The translations under genes and the position numbers were made by a program. This document shows, piece by piece, positions 8,564 to 19,430 of a DNA stretch of 30,747 bases; position 1 is the first letter of the stretch, and every line of letters starts with the position of its first letter. The notes below the pieces were generated by a model. It was not told the DNA's origin, made no database searches, and worked only from the letters and a program-made list of their open reading frames with translations. Source of the stretch: Cudoniella acicularis (Eukaryota > Ascomycota > Leotiomycetes > Helotiales > Helotiaceae). The stretch lies in contig JAAMPI010000598.1 of assembly GCA_013054445.1 (NCBI GenBank), positions 1 to 30,747 on the forward strand, written 5' to 3'.

Positions 8564-9708
8564 TCATGCTCCAATCAATTCTACATTCCTCCCTTTTACC
8601 CCTGCAACCTCTTCCTCGGTCAACTCAATCTCAAAATGCTCCTTTAATGCCTTAATTCTCTCCTCTTCTGTCTCACAAACAGCAATCACCCTCGTCTTTC
8701 CCCCATCATTCCTTTTCACCTCCCCATTAACAAGCATAACCTTTCCCACAATCCGCTCATCCTCTTCCCCTTCCACCTTTCCCCTCAAAAACCTCACTGT
8801 CAACACTGTTCTAGTTTGAAAATTTGTTCCTCCCTGCTTGTTACTAGTAAAGAAATTTATAATCTCAAAATCACTCGCCAGAAACTCCACTTCAGGAAAA
8901 GAGTAAAAGGAATTCCATTCCTTGTCAGCTCCATTGCGGTACTGGTATATCCAGAGTTTCTTGGTTTGGTCGGCCTGTTCTGGGATTGTGGAGTGTATGA
9001 GGCGGATTTCTTGGGCGCCGAGATTTTGGACAACGTGTCCAGAGGTCATGGGGAGGGGCTTGGTGGCCTGATCACCGCCAAAACCAACGTCTAGGGCATA
9101 TTTTTCGCCTGTTGGGAGGGTGACGATGTTTACGATGTGGACCCTGAGTTTCTTGTGTTAGTTTCCCTTTGTCATCGTCTTTTTGTTGCTTTTGTTTCTT
9201 CAGATCCCACTTTTTGTGGTCCTTTTCCTCTTGTAGTGAGGCATTCTTTCCGCAACGAAACGCACAACTTCCAGGCTCTCAAGGTCAAAGAGTCTCAGGA
9301 AATACAGAGGAAAAGAAAAAAAGAAACTAACCACCCAATATAAGCCCCACCAGGAACCCCGTTCTCTCTGGGTCTTATCCTCACACCTGCTGTATAAACC
9401 TGCCACCCCAAGGCCCTCAACACATGATTAAATAACAAACTCGACTCCATACAATACCCACCTCTCCCTCTCTTATCTGTCACAATCTTCTTAAACAGCA
9501 CCTGTGGATCTAGCGATACCGCATGGCTCTGCGAATAGTGCAACAAGAGGTTCTCGTATGGAACACTGGAGATTTGGTGCACGTAGAGAGCCGTGAGGTA
9601 GTCTAGGTTTTTGACTGGGGGTGGATTGGCGATTGAGCGGTACTTTGCTGGGAGTGAGATATGTGCTTCGTAGAGGGCGATTTGGGAGGGGGTGTAGGCG
9701 GAGGCCAT
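8564..9708 (-). CDS. Arylamine N-acetyltransferase
   Basis: Two exons on the minus strand, 9708-9332 and 9143-8564, with a 188-nt intron (GTTAGT...CTCAG, a good ACTAAC branch point before the acceptor), give 318 residues. The NAT catalytic triad is visible: Cys86 in R-G-G-Y-C-M-E-S-S, His128 in W-V-H-I-V-N-I-V, Asp144 in A-L-D-V-G-F-G-G. N-terminal L-x-x-L-Y-V-H-Q-I-S-S-V-P-Y-E-N-L is also typical. NATs transfer an acyl group (acetyl, in some fungi malonyl) from CoA to aromatic amines and hydroxylamines in the cytosol; fungal members detoxify plant 2-aminophenol-type compounds. The C-terminal half is longer and more acidic than in bacterial NATs, as is normal in fungi. It runs in the same direction as the MFS gene 666 bp upstream. 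No lesion seen. Confidence 0.92.
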
Positions 9709-10373
9709 TCTTGATGGGAAAGAGTGGTGAAGAAGTGAAGGTGAGAGTAGGTGATTGTGTTGCTTGAGAAAAGGGCTAATGTTTGTGGTAGATGTATGCC
9801 CATATATGAGGATTTAATTCAAACAGTGACTCAGTACTCACGGAGTCAATCAGCGATTTCGAGCTTTTTCTCAAAAGTGGGGTGGGGTAGGTTCAATTGA
9901 AATTTGAAGTTTGTGCGGTTTCCAATTGATCAATTGAAAGGGTTCGCAAAAGGAAAGAGCCTTTTTGAAAAGGTGAGTCATTTTACTTCCCCGGACTTCC
10001 AAGTCCGTCGGTGAGGATTTTGATGTGACAACGGGCAGGGTCGGAAGCATGTATTGTCGTGGACAGGGGTCAAACGGAGGGCGCATTGGTGAAGTTCGGC
10101 TCCGAGTACGAGTACCAAATAATTCAGCCCAAAGAGACAAGTCGGTTTTCATCGGAGAATAAGAAATTGTTTTGGTTCCGATGAGTTGGGTGAGTAAGGA
10201 TATTCATCAATTCCACCCGAGAGCTTGATACAGTCTTTAAGCTGACGACCTACAGAAATTATACCAAAATTAAGCCCCCACATCTTCCTTCCCACAACAT
10301 TCACGCCACAGATCTCCCACAACGCCACGAGAGTAACTTCCTCACGAACCGCAAAAGTCTTAACAGACGCCGC
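9709..10373. other. Intergenic region between NAT and MFS genes; no gene seen
   Basis: This is the NAT promoter side and the 3' side of the MFS gene. Open frames here lack family features. A small imperfect inverted pair TGACTC...GAGTCA at 9825-9847 is the only local structure noticed. Confidence 0.5.
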
Positions 10374-12189
10374 TTAGTAGGTGTATTTGAAACCGACCAA
10401 GCCTTCAATAGATTTTCCACCAGCGTCCACACGCCTGTTTGCACGGCGGAACTTCAATGTTAACAGTCCGACAATAACTACGATGATGGCATTCGCTACA
10501 AGAGTAACGAGAATTCCGGGACGGTAGTTGGGAGCATCTTGGGCGCGGAATACGGTCGTGCCGATGATGCCGCCGATGCTGCCGCCGCCGACGAGGGTTG
10601 CTGATGTGAGGGCACGTTTCCATTGGCCGCGGATGTTGTTGCTTGGATTTGTTAGCATTGCATTTGGAATTTGGACAGGAATTGAAAATAGTGGACATGA
10701 AGGATGAAAGGGAGAGACGAAAGAATATATACCTTTGGTAAGTAAGCAGAGCGGGACAATTGGCGTTACCTTTGAGCTAATTAGCGGGACATCTATCTTT
10801 ACGCAACTCAGTCACTTACATGCTATGGTTGCAAGGAAAACACCGAAGTAACGGACGGCAGGATTGTGGACGTATCCAAGGAGACCGAGACCGAGTACAC
10901 CTAATGATTGTAAGCAACCCTCCAAGAGACCTGGAGGAAAGGGATCATACCCATGCAGGCGTTGAAAGCGATTATTGGACCCCGCACACGCCATCTATCA
11001 GCATAGAACGCCTGGATATACATGACAATCGCAGCCGCAGCATAGGGAGGAGCCACAAGGCATTGCGCTTCAGCTGTACTGAAGCCCATACCATCCTTCA
11101 GAATGATAGGAAGAAAATAGGCGATCGAGTAAGAGTTGGCTGTGGTAAGCATATAAAGAACGGCAAAAGCCCAGACTTTGCTGTCGAGGGCATTTCGGAG
11201 GTATCCCGAGACAGTGAATGGTTCCACGTAAGCATCTGATCGATCATGCTCGATGCGTGCTATGATGAACGCTGCTTCTTTCTCGTTAAGAAAGTGGAAG
11301 GATTTAGGCGAGTCTTCTGGGAAGTCGACGACGATGAAGTAAGAGGCAATTGCGAGAAGGCAAGTCACGAGTCCTTCAAGCTGTAACTTAGTGTTAGTAT
11401 GACGGAGTTGATTTTTTTCATGCATGGACAGAACTCACAATGAAGATCCATCTCCAACCGGAGTGGCCACCCACGCCGTTCATCTGCATGATTCCATAGG
11501 CAAGGATGCCGCCAAAGCCAGACGCCATGCTTCCAATCAGATAAAATGTGGCGTTACGCTTCTGGAGATCATAACGGGGGTACCATGTGCTAAGCAAATA
11601 AACACATCCGGGATAAAATCCTGCCTCGAAGACGCCGAGAATCACGCGGAGGGCAGCCATGACTTGCCAGCTTGGAACGAAACCGAATCCCTAGTTGACG
11701 ATTAGATCAAGCACTACGATTCGGGAATTGAGCTTACAATCATCGTTGCGCCCCAGAAAAGAACGATGAGGGCGAGAAACAGACGAGGTCCCAATGTTCG
11801 GATGAAAACAACTGCCGGCGCCTGAAAAATGGTATATGTGAGGAAGAAGACGACAGAAACGACGGTGTAGGCATTGTTTTTCGCATTCATACCCAACTCG
11901 TCCTGCATTCTACGAGACTATTAGCATGATAGACAGCTAAAGAGACAAATGATTGATCGTACCCAGCAACTGAAGCAGCTCCCAGATTCGTTCTATCCAG
12001 CAAACTGATACAATACATGCATCCAAGCGTTACGACTAATCGCAAATCAATCCTCCGAATTATTGCTTTCTGTTCCTGGGGAGTGAACGCAGTGATGCGT
12101 TCGTCGTTTTCGAGTTCGTTCGCGGCCTCTTCGACATGCTGCTCTTTGAGAGAGCCCTTGGCCTCTATATCGTGAGAATGCACCGACAT
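10374..12189 (-). CDS. MFS transporter, allantoate permease (Dal5/Tna1) type
   Basis: Seven exons on the minus strand: 12189-11963, 11909-11738, 11690-11439, 11380-10951, 10900-10820, 10769-10733 and 10641-10374. Introns are 53, 47, 58, 50, 50 and 91 nt, and all phases agree; the product is 488 residues. Family landmarks in order: cytosolic N-terminus, L-G-C-M-Y-C-I-S-L-L-D-R-T-N-L-G, F-F-L-T-Y-T-I-F-Q-A-P, L-G-V-F-E-A-G-F-Y-P-G, G-W-R-W-I-F-I, then V-R-Y-F-G-V-F-L-A-T, and S-N-N-I-R-G-Q-W-K-R-A near the C-terminus, followed by two hydrophobic helices. This anion:cation-symporter subfamily takes up carboxylates, ureides, vitamins such as nicotinate, or related organic anions across the plasma membrane; the substrate cannot be read from sequence. 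ATG 12189 is preferred over an upstream in-frame codon near 12240. It shares a 775-bp divergent promoter region with the esterase. Confidence 0.9.
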
Positions 12190-12964
12190 GATGGAATGAT
12201 AAAAGATTCGCAGGAAATTTTCGATAGGACAAGCAAGCAAGAAGCTTTATTCAAAACTATCGAGCAGACTGCAAGAGAAAGCACGATGTCTCAAGCGAAA
12301 TCAAAAAGTTGCAAACCTGGTGGGAATTAACCAGTTGTTATATGGGTGGCCCAGAGCTCCCCCTCCATTCTCTACGCTATGCATCCCCAGTTTGTGACCC
12401 CGCGATCTACATACCTGCATCCCAGCAGAGATGATCCGGTACGGAAGGTTCTTAATTGACATTAACAGGCCTAACAGCACCGAAGCTCCGAGGCGTCCAG
12501 AGGCCACCGAATCGCCGAGGCCGCTGGTTGACCAATCGGCTCGCCGTGCCTCTTGGCAGGGGTGAGGGGCGATGGCAAAGTACCGGCAAGGGCCTCCGAT
12601 CCAATTTAAGCTAGAGCGGCCCAAGAACATCTCATGTATACCAAGGAAAGGGCGACCTATAGTAGGGAGGGTACTGAGGTAAGATCTTCCCAGGTTAGTG
12701 AAGCATCACGAGAATCACGGTTTCCCCATGGGGTCAAACCCCGCCTTCTACCCCACCATTTTAGAGTCATACTGCGATTCATGCTGCGACTTATGCAGAC
12801 TTCACGTGAGTTGAGTTATTAAAAGTGAGAGCTAAGATTGCACTGAATTTTTTATAAAGTGTTTCTTGTTCTCCCGTGTGAAACACTTATTTTACTGCTT
12901 GTTTTGCCTCACTTTCGTCACTTGGCGGTCCCCTCACTTTCAACTTTTAACGTCAAACGCCACG
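12190..12964. promoter_or_regulatory. Divergent promoter region between MFS permease and esterase
   Basis: The only sequence between two start codons pointing away from each other, and no gene lies in it. It therefore must hold both promoters. TTTTTTATAAAG (12849-12860) is a TATA-like element about 105 bp before the esterase ATG. No other specific site is claimed. Confidence 0.55.
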
Positions 12965-14823
12965 ATGTTTATATTGGAAGCGCTTTTCAAGGCGCTGCTC
13001 GTGATTAGTAGTAGTCCTTGTTCACTTGCCAGTTCTTCGGCTTCAACACAACAGTCTGCCTTGCCAACAGTCAATTTAGGTTATGAAATCCATCAGGCAA
13101 CATTCAATGTGAGTCTTAGACTTGTTGCTGAAGTCCTGAAGTTTCCTAATGAGTTTCCCAGGAATCTGGGCAGTATTACAACTTCTCCAATATTCGTTAT
13201 GGAGCAGCACCCACTGGCAACTTGCGCTTTGCTGCACCTACCACCCCTGTCACAAACATCCCGGTATTCAATGATGGCTCCAAAGCTGTAACATGCATAC
13301 AGGCCTCACCAGCATGGGGTGCCTACACCGTTGCATGGCTCACGGAAGGACTTGCTGCTTTCAACATTTCAGCTGGCTATCAGCCACCCAACATTACGAC
13401 GATGCCGGCGCAAGATCCTACGGCCAGCGAAGATTGCTTGTTTCTGGATGTTATGGTCCCAAAGAACATCTTTGAAAAAGCTGGCAAATCTATCGGAGCA
13501 CCTGTGTAAGTGAATCAAAGTTTCAGTCACTCTTTTGAGCAAGTGTTAATTGGTTAGAATGGTTTGGATTCATGGAGGCGGCTATACTTTGGGATCTAAA
13601 ACTCTCTATAGTCCCTCTGCAGCAGGGTTACTTCGTGCGAGTCAGAGTAATGGGAAGGAAGGCGTGATTTGGGTCGCCATGAACTATCGTCTTGGAGTTT
13701 TCGTACGTTTGCCAAATTCTCTCCCTCTGGCTCAACTTCATCAAATCAATTATCTTGCACATGCTAAGTTCATCAACCAGGGGTTTCTCTCAGGCCCAAC
13801 TTTCCAGACAAACGGAACTGCCAATGCCGGCCTCCATGATCAGCGCCTTGCCCTTGAATGGGTTCAAAACAACATAGCTAAATTCGGCGGTGATCCAAAC
13901 CGAGTCACAGTTATTGGCGAATCCGCAGGGGGCGGAAGCACGATGCATCAAATCACTGCTTACGGTGGATCGAAAGGAAAAGTTCCCTTTCAACAAGCCA
14001 TTGTTCAAAGCCCTGGCTTCCAAATGATGCCTAGCGCGAAAGGGCAAGAAGCCGTTTTCCAGAAATTCTTGTCTACTTCTGGTGTTGGAATGGTCCAAGA
14101 AGCGAGAGGTCTTTCGACTGAAGCCCTTCAATTTGTGAATTACAAGATTGTTGGAGAATCTTTCCCTTACGGCACTTTTACCTTCAACCCCACCGTAGAC
14201 GGCGACTTCGCCCCCGCTCTCCCAGGCCAACTCCTCCTCGAAGGACGCTTCGACACGACCCTCAAAATCATGCCGGCCACAACCTTGACGAAGGAATCGC
14301 CTTCATGGATCCCTTCGCGCAAGACGAGTCCCGCTTCGAAGCCGATTTCCGCCTCTACTTCCCTACCATAACCAACGCCACCATCCAATACCTCTCTCAA
14401 ACCCTCTACCCACCCATCTTCGACGGCTCCTACGGCTACACGACCCAAACCATCCGCAGCGATCTCATGATCACCGAAGCTTTCTTCACCTGTAGTACCA
14501 ACTACCTCGCTCGCGCCTTCCAAAACCAGACATTCAATTATATTTTCAGTGTTCCGCCCTCATTACATGGTGACGATATCGCGTATACTTATTTTAATGG
14601 GCCGTCGCCGGCGGTGAAGAATGATACGTTGGCTGTGATGATGCAGGAGTATTTTACGAATTTTGTGGAGACGGGGAGTCCGAATGGACTTGGTTTGCCG
14701 TTTTTTCAGACGTATGGGAGAGAGGCGACGGTGCATAATTTTGGGCTTAGTAGTATTAGGCCGATTGCGGATAATGTGGCGAATCCGAGGTGTTTGTGGT
14801 GGCAGAAGGGGTTGTTTGCTTGA
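12965..14823 (+). pseudogene. Secreted type-B carboxylesterase/lipase with one frameshift
   Basis: Four exons: 12965-13108, 13162-13505, 13558-13702 and 13781-14823, with introns of 53, 52 and 78 nt and agreeing phases. The N-terminus (M-F-I-L-E-A-L-F-K-A-L-L-V-I) is a signal peptide. Family motifs: V-W-I-H-G-G-G-Y (oxyanion hole), N-Y-R-L-G-V-F, and G-E-S-A-G-G-G with nucleophile Ser259; then G-H-N-L-D-E-G (acid Glu) and L-H-G-D-D-I-A-Y (candidate His). The frame breaks after 14272: residues up to K-I-M read in one frame, while H-N-L-D-E-G and everything after it lie in the next, and a single missing base after ATG explains it. Without it the product would be about 558 residues, normal for the family. 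As read, the acid and His are lost and the frame runs on about 33 codons to a stop. A sequencing error is possible because the rest is clean. Confidence 0.85.
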
Positions 14824-15049
14824 TTGAGTTGCTCTGGGTTTCTGTTTTGCGCAGATTACGTCAGGTTTGTGGTTTTTGTCCCAATTAATTATTTCCAACC
14901 TCGAAGGTGTGCTACTTGACATGTGCTGAGGAGAATTATTCAGCTGATATCCATTGCTTGACTCAATGCCTATCACTTCCTCGTCCTCCAACACCGAATT
15001 GGCCAATATCATCAACAACACTTTGCACTTAGTATTGATTTGCATGATG

Positions 15050-17283
15050 CTAGCATCTGAGCTCCAGCGCAAAATCCAACGCTTTCGTGACATGAGCCAA
15101 CATCTTCGCTTCGACAATCCTATTTCCAGTATGGGAGGTATAACTGGTCGAGTTTGCATTACTCACGGCAGGAAGATCAAGCTGATGCGTAAGAGGCGAA
15201 GGTGCTATTCTTCTTCCAAGTTTTGCGGCATCAGCCTTCTTACTATCATTAAGCCGTTGCAAATACTCCTTCGTCGCCATCGTCAAAATCAAAAATAAAA
15301 CTTGAGCTCCTGTCGTTCTTCTCATGAAACGGTTGAGAAATGGCAAAAGGACTTTGTCGGGTGAGGGGTTGAGCTTCGCGTGCTGGTTTACGTAGTAGAC
15401 TGCTACGGGGAGCATTACCCATGATACTCTGCGTTTTGAAAGAAAGGGGTTAGTGAGTTTTAGTTTTGGGGATTGGTTGGGGTGCAGGGTGCAGGGTGGC
15501 TTACAGCCAGTTTGGGAGGGCGTCGCTTTTCTTGTTGGATATTAGGCCGATGACGCTTGATTCGACTTCTTGCGATCCCTCTTTCATTCGTTGTAATGGG
15601 TCGATTTTATCTTGGGATCCGGAGGGGTAATCAATCCAAGATAGGTGTAGATATGGTTGATATAAAACTGCCACAAGAGAACTGTTTCTCGCATTAGTGT
15701 CTTAGGTATCAGAATTCGGAAGGAGATGAACTCACTTGCAGACAATTCTCAAAATAGAAACAGGAGTTGGAACATCCTGATTACCATGACCAAGAATCAC
15801 ATCCGAAGCATCTCCCTCAAAGTCTTCCTTCCATTTACTCAAATCGCGGTCAAAAATCCTCACCTCATCAAGCTCAGACATGCTATTTCCGATACTGTCA
15901 CCGTTCCAAGCACGCGAGAATCTCGTTCGCTGTTGAAAAATCGCAATCGCCGCCATTATCTCGCTGAGCTTGCATAACCAAATAAAAGCCAAAATAGCAG
16001 TTTGTTTCGACTGCATGTCGACTGTGGATGAAGGGGATCTTGCTTCGAGTCCAAAATCGAGCTGAGAGATTAAATCCTCCTCGAATGGAGCTTTGTGCAA
16101 GCGGTATGGACGCCGCATTCCAAGAGCCAGAACACGATCGCGAACGATGCAACACCACCATATCAGACGTCGACGACAGGGTCGCCCATTGGCTGTGGCG
16201 GGTTGTGATTTCCATAGTTCTCCGGCGTTGGCGTGCTTGAATGCCATGTTGATCCAGTAGCTGTTGTTTTGCACTCCTGATGCGCCTGGGCTCCAGAGAC
16301 TTAGTATGAGGCAGACTTGGGTGAGTGTTACTGGGTCTGAGGTGGGTTGTGACCAATATCGTGCCTTCAAATAAAATTAAAATGGGGAATGGTTTTGGAT
16401 TGGCAGACTTACTTTTACCAGGTCAAATTGTGCTTCTTGTCCTTCGTGCACGGATCTGTATGGTGTTCGTTGCAGCTGTGCTTCACTGAGATGCTACAAA
16501 TCAGGTTAGTAACACAAGATAGCAAGCTATTGAAATGGAGGAGTTTCTCTCACCCCAAAACCAGCAGCCAAAATCGCCTGATATATCACAAAGTCCAACA
16601 CGCTCATAAACTGCTCCTGGCCCCTGTACTTTCGATGTATTTCCGTGAAATAGGCTTCATCTACCACAGGAAACATGGGGTGAATGTATTGAAAATAAAG
16701 AGTGACAAGTTCATGTTGCACTCTCCGGATTGGCATTAAACATGATTTGACGGTGTAAGTGTAGAAGCTAGGAACGAGATCTAGGCGCTCGCTTGACATG
16801 AGTCGTCCATCTAATGAGACGTCTTCATCCGTTTGTGTTGGACGGGATGGCTCTGTTGGGAACAGCCATGGACAGGACGATTGGATTGCGGTTGTCATAT
16901 CCAAGTCTAACTATATTAGCGTAGAACATGTAATCCCCGGGGGGGATATAGAGTTTTGGATGACTGGGGTGACCAATGATGTTGCCGGCATAAAAAGTGT
17001 GCATACCTGGTTGAAAATAGCCCGGTATTCCATCTTGTTCTTCCATAAGATCATCATTGTTGACATCTTCGTTGGACGTGAAAACTTCTAGCGTTTCCGT
17101 ACTATCACGTCTTGCACGTGGAGGAGTTATCCTAGTCTCCGAAGCTTCTTGAGCCGAGTTTCGTGGGGGCAACCCTATGCTGTCTTCTTCAACTGGATAT
17201 TCTCCGGGTTCCCGATATTGTGGAGAAACATGTGCCAGTGCCGCCGTCACCTCTGACATAAAGAACTCAGGATCAAACTCCAT
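15050..17283 (-). CDS. Fungal transcription-factor-domain protein without a zinc cluster
   Basis: Exons on the minus strand: 17283-17007, 16906-16554, 16493-16413, 16364-15736, 15681-15505 and 15428 onward, with introns of 100, 60, 48, 54 and 76 nt. The start M-E-F-D-P-E-F-F is followed by an acidic/Ser-rich stretch. The middle homology region begins at H-E-L-V-T-L-Y-F-Q-Y-I-H-P-M-F-P-V-V-D and continues with R-R-R-L-I-W-W-C-C-I-V-R-D-R and G-R-P-Y-R-L-like M-R-R-P-Y-R-L, which is the Fungal_trans domain of Zn2Cys6 regulators of the cutinase-factor type. No Cys6 cluster is encoded upstream of 17283 on this strand. The 3' end is uncertain: read-through stops at 15050, whereas removing a possible 47-nt intron (15166-15120) moves the stop to 15012. 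It ends facing the esterase. Probably a nuclear regulator or cofactor. Confidence 0.75.
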
Positions 17284-17717
17284 GGCGCGACCGTGCCTTA
17301 TTTCGAGTGATAGTTATTTCTCGGAGGTTGCCTCCTCATTGAATTGGTGCAAGGTGCATCGAGAGTGAAGGTTGACTTGCTCTTGCATATCAGAAATGCG
17401 GGGGCAGAAATATTACGGATACCTTAAATGAGGACCTGTGCCGCAGGTGGCGGGTATGCGCACGTGCTCAGGGGAGAAGAACTTGCACGTGCAGCTTTCA
17501 ACTATTATTCTTTGGTGAAAAATAAAAGAAGAGGTCTTTGCAAATCTATCTACTTTTTATTCTCTAAAATTTCGCGACTGGGTTAGATCTTGGGGACATA
17601 ATCTTGACTTTTGATGCTGCTCAGAAATTGGCGAGGTCGAAAAGATTGTGCGAGTATAAATAGCACTTTTACAATGCTGAAATTCTTCATCCCTAAAAGA
17701 GTTTCTAATTCAGGATA
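17284..17717. other. Spacer between GST and transcription-factor genes
   Basis: Serves as promoter for the minus-strand factor gene and 3' flank of the GST gene. Two CACGTG-containing sites (GCGCACGTGC at about 17458 and TTGCACGTGC at about 17484) are close together, a possible bHLH-type binding pair. No gene seen. Confidence 0.4.
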
Positions 17718-18497
17718 TCAGAATGAAAAGCGCTGAACCCTTTTCATCAACTTAGTAAATGTGCTGTCTCCATATAAGTTCATGAGTTTGGCCAGCTTTT
17801 CTTCAGATGCAGCTTCAATCCACTTGACATGAGCAGCGTCGTAAAAGTCAATGTAAGTCGCTATAAACGGTTGTCAGTGTTATATCAGGAGATATATGTA
17901 CGCAGAAAACTCACGTTCGCCACTGCCATCCTCTTTGGCCATCCTCTCTCTTAAACTTGCCCATTGGACTTTTAGATCCTCGATGATAGCAGCCTCCCCG
18001 CCACCTCTCACCTCTGTGACATCCTTCAACTCGCACCCCCAAAACCCTTCTCTAGTCGTCTTAAAATACTCACGCGATCCATCTTCCTTATCAAGCGCGT
18101 TTTCATATACATCATTTATGATCCATCTAATAATGGCTCTCCCTAAGAATTGTGCCTCTGATGCATCATACTCGTCCACCTCATCGACAAGTTTTAAATC
18201 CTTGTATCCATCTTTCTCGGTGAACCGCTCGTTGAGCAGTCTGGCAATGGGAGTGGAGTCATTCAGAACTTTATAGGGCGGCTGAAGGATCTCGATGATT
18301 GGGACGGTCGCTTCGACGCCTGTCATATCTGGGAAGAGCCTCTCGCATTCTGGCTTGATATCGGGATAAGAGAGTTTGGTTGTTATGTATGGTATGCCTT
18401 TGTAATTTAATGCAAATCGGGTGCACCAGCACCAAGCCGTCCAAGTTTTCGGACCGGAGAGGTCGTAAAAGCGAACGAGTGGTTCTGGTGTCGCCAT
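17718..18497 (-). CDS. Glutathione S-transferase-like protein, UstS type
   Basis: Two exons, 18497-17915 and 17860-17718, with a 54-nt intron (GTGAGT...TATAG, phase 1), give 241 residues. The N-terminal thioredoxin-like part reads F-Y-D-L-S-G-P-K-T-W-T-A-W-C-W-C-T-R-F-A-L-N-Y-K-G (in two pieces), then A-T-V-P-I-I-E-I and N-D-S-T-P-I-A, the cis-Pro and glutathione-contact region. The C-terminal helical half ends with T-Y-I-D-F-Y-D-A-A-H-V-K-W-I, typical of fungal GST-like proteins related to UstS. Such proteins add glutathione to electrophiles or act in secondary-metabolite pathways. ATG 18497 is the first ATG; the frame extends upstream only through a TTG. No lesion seen. Same strand as the upstream regulator gene region, so a shared detoxification role is plausible but unproven. 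Confidence 0.85.
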
Positions 18498-19176
18498 ATT
18501 AGGAAATGGGAAATTATATTGAACTTCTGAGGTCAATTAGAGGAAGGAATGAGTATGATGGTACTCGGCAAGATCTGAGGATTTTATGTTGTATGACCTG
18601 GCAGCCTAACCACCCAGAAAGGCAGGTTGCAATCCGTGGACAGAATTACCTCACCAACATTACTCGACTTCCCGGGTAAATTCCCACCCCACTTTTTTTT
18701 ACCGAACCACCTCCCCTCTTTAAACACCTACTATAACCCCCCCCCTGGTTCACCTTGCTATTTTGCCACTTTAATGCCACTATTGCGATACCGTCCAACA
18801 CCCTTTCCACCAGGCACCTGATTATTGTCCAAAATCGCCCAGAAAGGTAAAACTGACACAATTGAGGTTATTCCCGCAAATATTTACACAGTATAAGCGT
18901 ATACTTTAGATTTTTATAAATCCTTTTCCTTCGACAAGATTACTTAGTAGAGGGCCCTCTTCCTTCCTCCCTAACTTTCGTAGCGTTGCGCGAGCCCTGG
19001 AATTAAATAATACATGCTTTCTATAGTGCTGGCTATAGAGGTGAAGAAAGGTACAGTGGAATTATAAGTGGAGTGCTTAGGCGTGGTGATAAAGTGGCAA
19101 CAAAGTGGTAAAATAGCTAATGAGCCGGGGGGAGGATAGTATAGCTTTTCCTAACTAAGTCCCCAACCCCCCCCCC
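18498..19176. other. GST promoter side and start of repeat-rich DNA
   Basis: No gene is supported. The stretch has C homopolymers (18737-18745, 19167-19176) and a T run near 18692. Composition shifts toward AT from about 18890. It marks the boundary between the metabolic genes and the transposon-rich block. Confidence 0.5.
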
Positions 19177-19206
19177 TGTTACAGCTCTGCAAAGGCACGA
19201 AGGCCC

Positions 19207-19218
19207 TGACGTCACGTG
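19207..19218. promoter_or_regulatory. Overlapping CRE and E-box in the putative LTR
   Basis: TGACGTCACGTG combines a full CRE palindrome (TGACGTCA) with a CACGTG core sharing two bases. Known ligands of such sites are bZIP and bHLH factors; binding here is inferred. Confidence 0.45.
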
Positions 19219-19342
19219 GGACGTATTTGTAAGAAGGTGCTGTATTAACGAAGAAACTAAGCTAAGGAGAGAAGAAGGAGAGGTGGCCCNGAAGGGGCCT
19301 TATATACAGGAGGTGAGTCTAGCACGGACTAGGACACGTGAC

Positions 19343-19396
19343 AAGGGGGGACGCGTCAGGTAAGGGGGACGCGTCAGGTAAAGGGGACGCGTCAAG
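19343..19396 (+). repeat. Three tandem 18-bp units, each with an ACGCGT box
   Basis: Three consecutive units of the type AAGGGGGACGCGTCAGGT. ACGCGT occurs at 19351, 19369 and 19387, exactly 18 bp apart. ACGCGT is the MluI cell-cycle box recognised by MBF-type factors in fungi. The copies differ only in G-run length and the last unit's end, so they are recent or conserved. Confidence 0.75.
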
Positions 19397-19410
19397 CCAG
19401 GTCTGTGACA

Positions 19411-19430
19411 GGTAGTCCGGAGCGGGAGAA
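19411..19430 (+). other. Primer-binding-site-like sequence
   Basis: GGTAGTCCGGAGCGGGAGAA follows the putative LTR directly. Its reverse complement resembles the T-stem and acceptor end of a tRNA (TCCCGCTCCGGAC then ACC). This supports the LTR call, but a tRNA match was not computed. Confidence 0.35.

Larger units (their letters stand above)
19177..19410 (+). mobile_element. Putative LTR of a retrotransposon
   Basis: Begins TGTTACAG and ends CTGTGACA, a short terminal inverted repeat with TG...CA ends as in LTRs, 234 bp long. A TATA box (CTTATATACA, 19299-19308) sits inside. Directly after the end comes GGTAGTCCGGAGCGGGAGAA, which resembles a tRNA-primed binding site. No second LTR was found by eye within the window, so it is a solo or 5' LTR of a decayed element. 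The base at 19290 is N. Confidence 0.5.

Noticed and set aside
12301..12630. Minus-strand frame in the MFS/esterase spacer
   Set aside because: No features and sits in a divergent promoter region.
14563..15159. 198-codon minus-strand frame across the esterase 3' end
   Set aside because: Lys/Arg/Ser-rich shadow of the esterase exon joined to 3' sequence; not a protein family.
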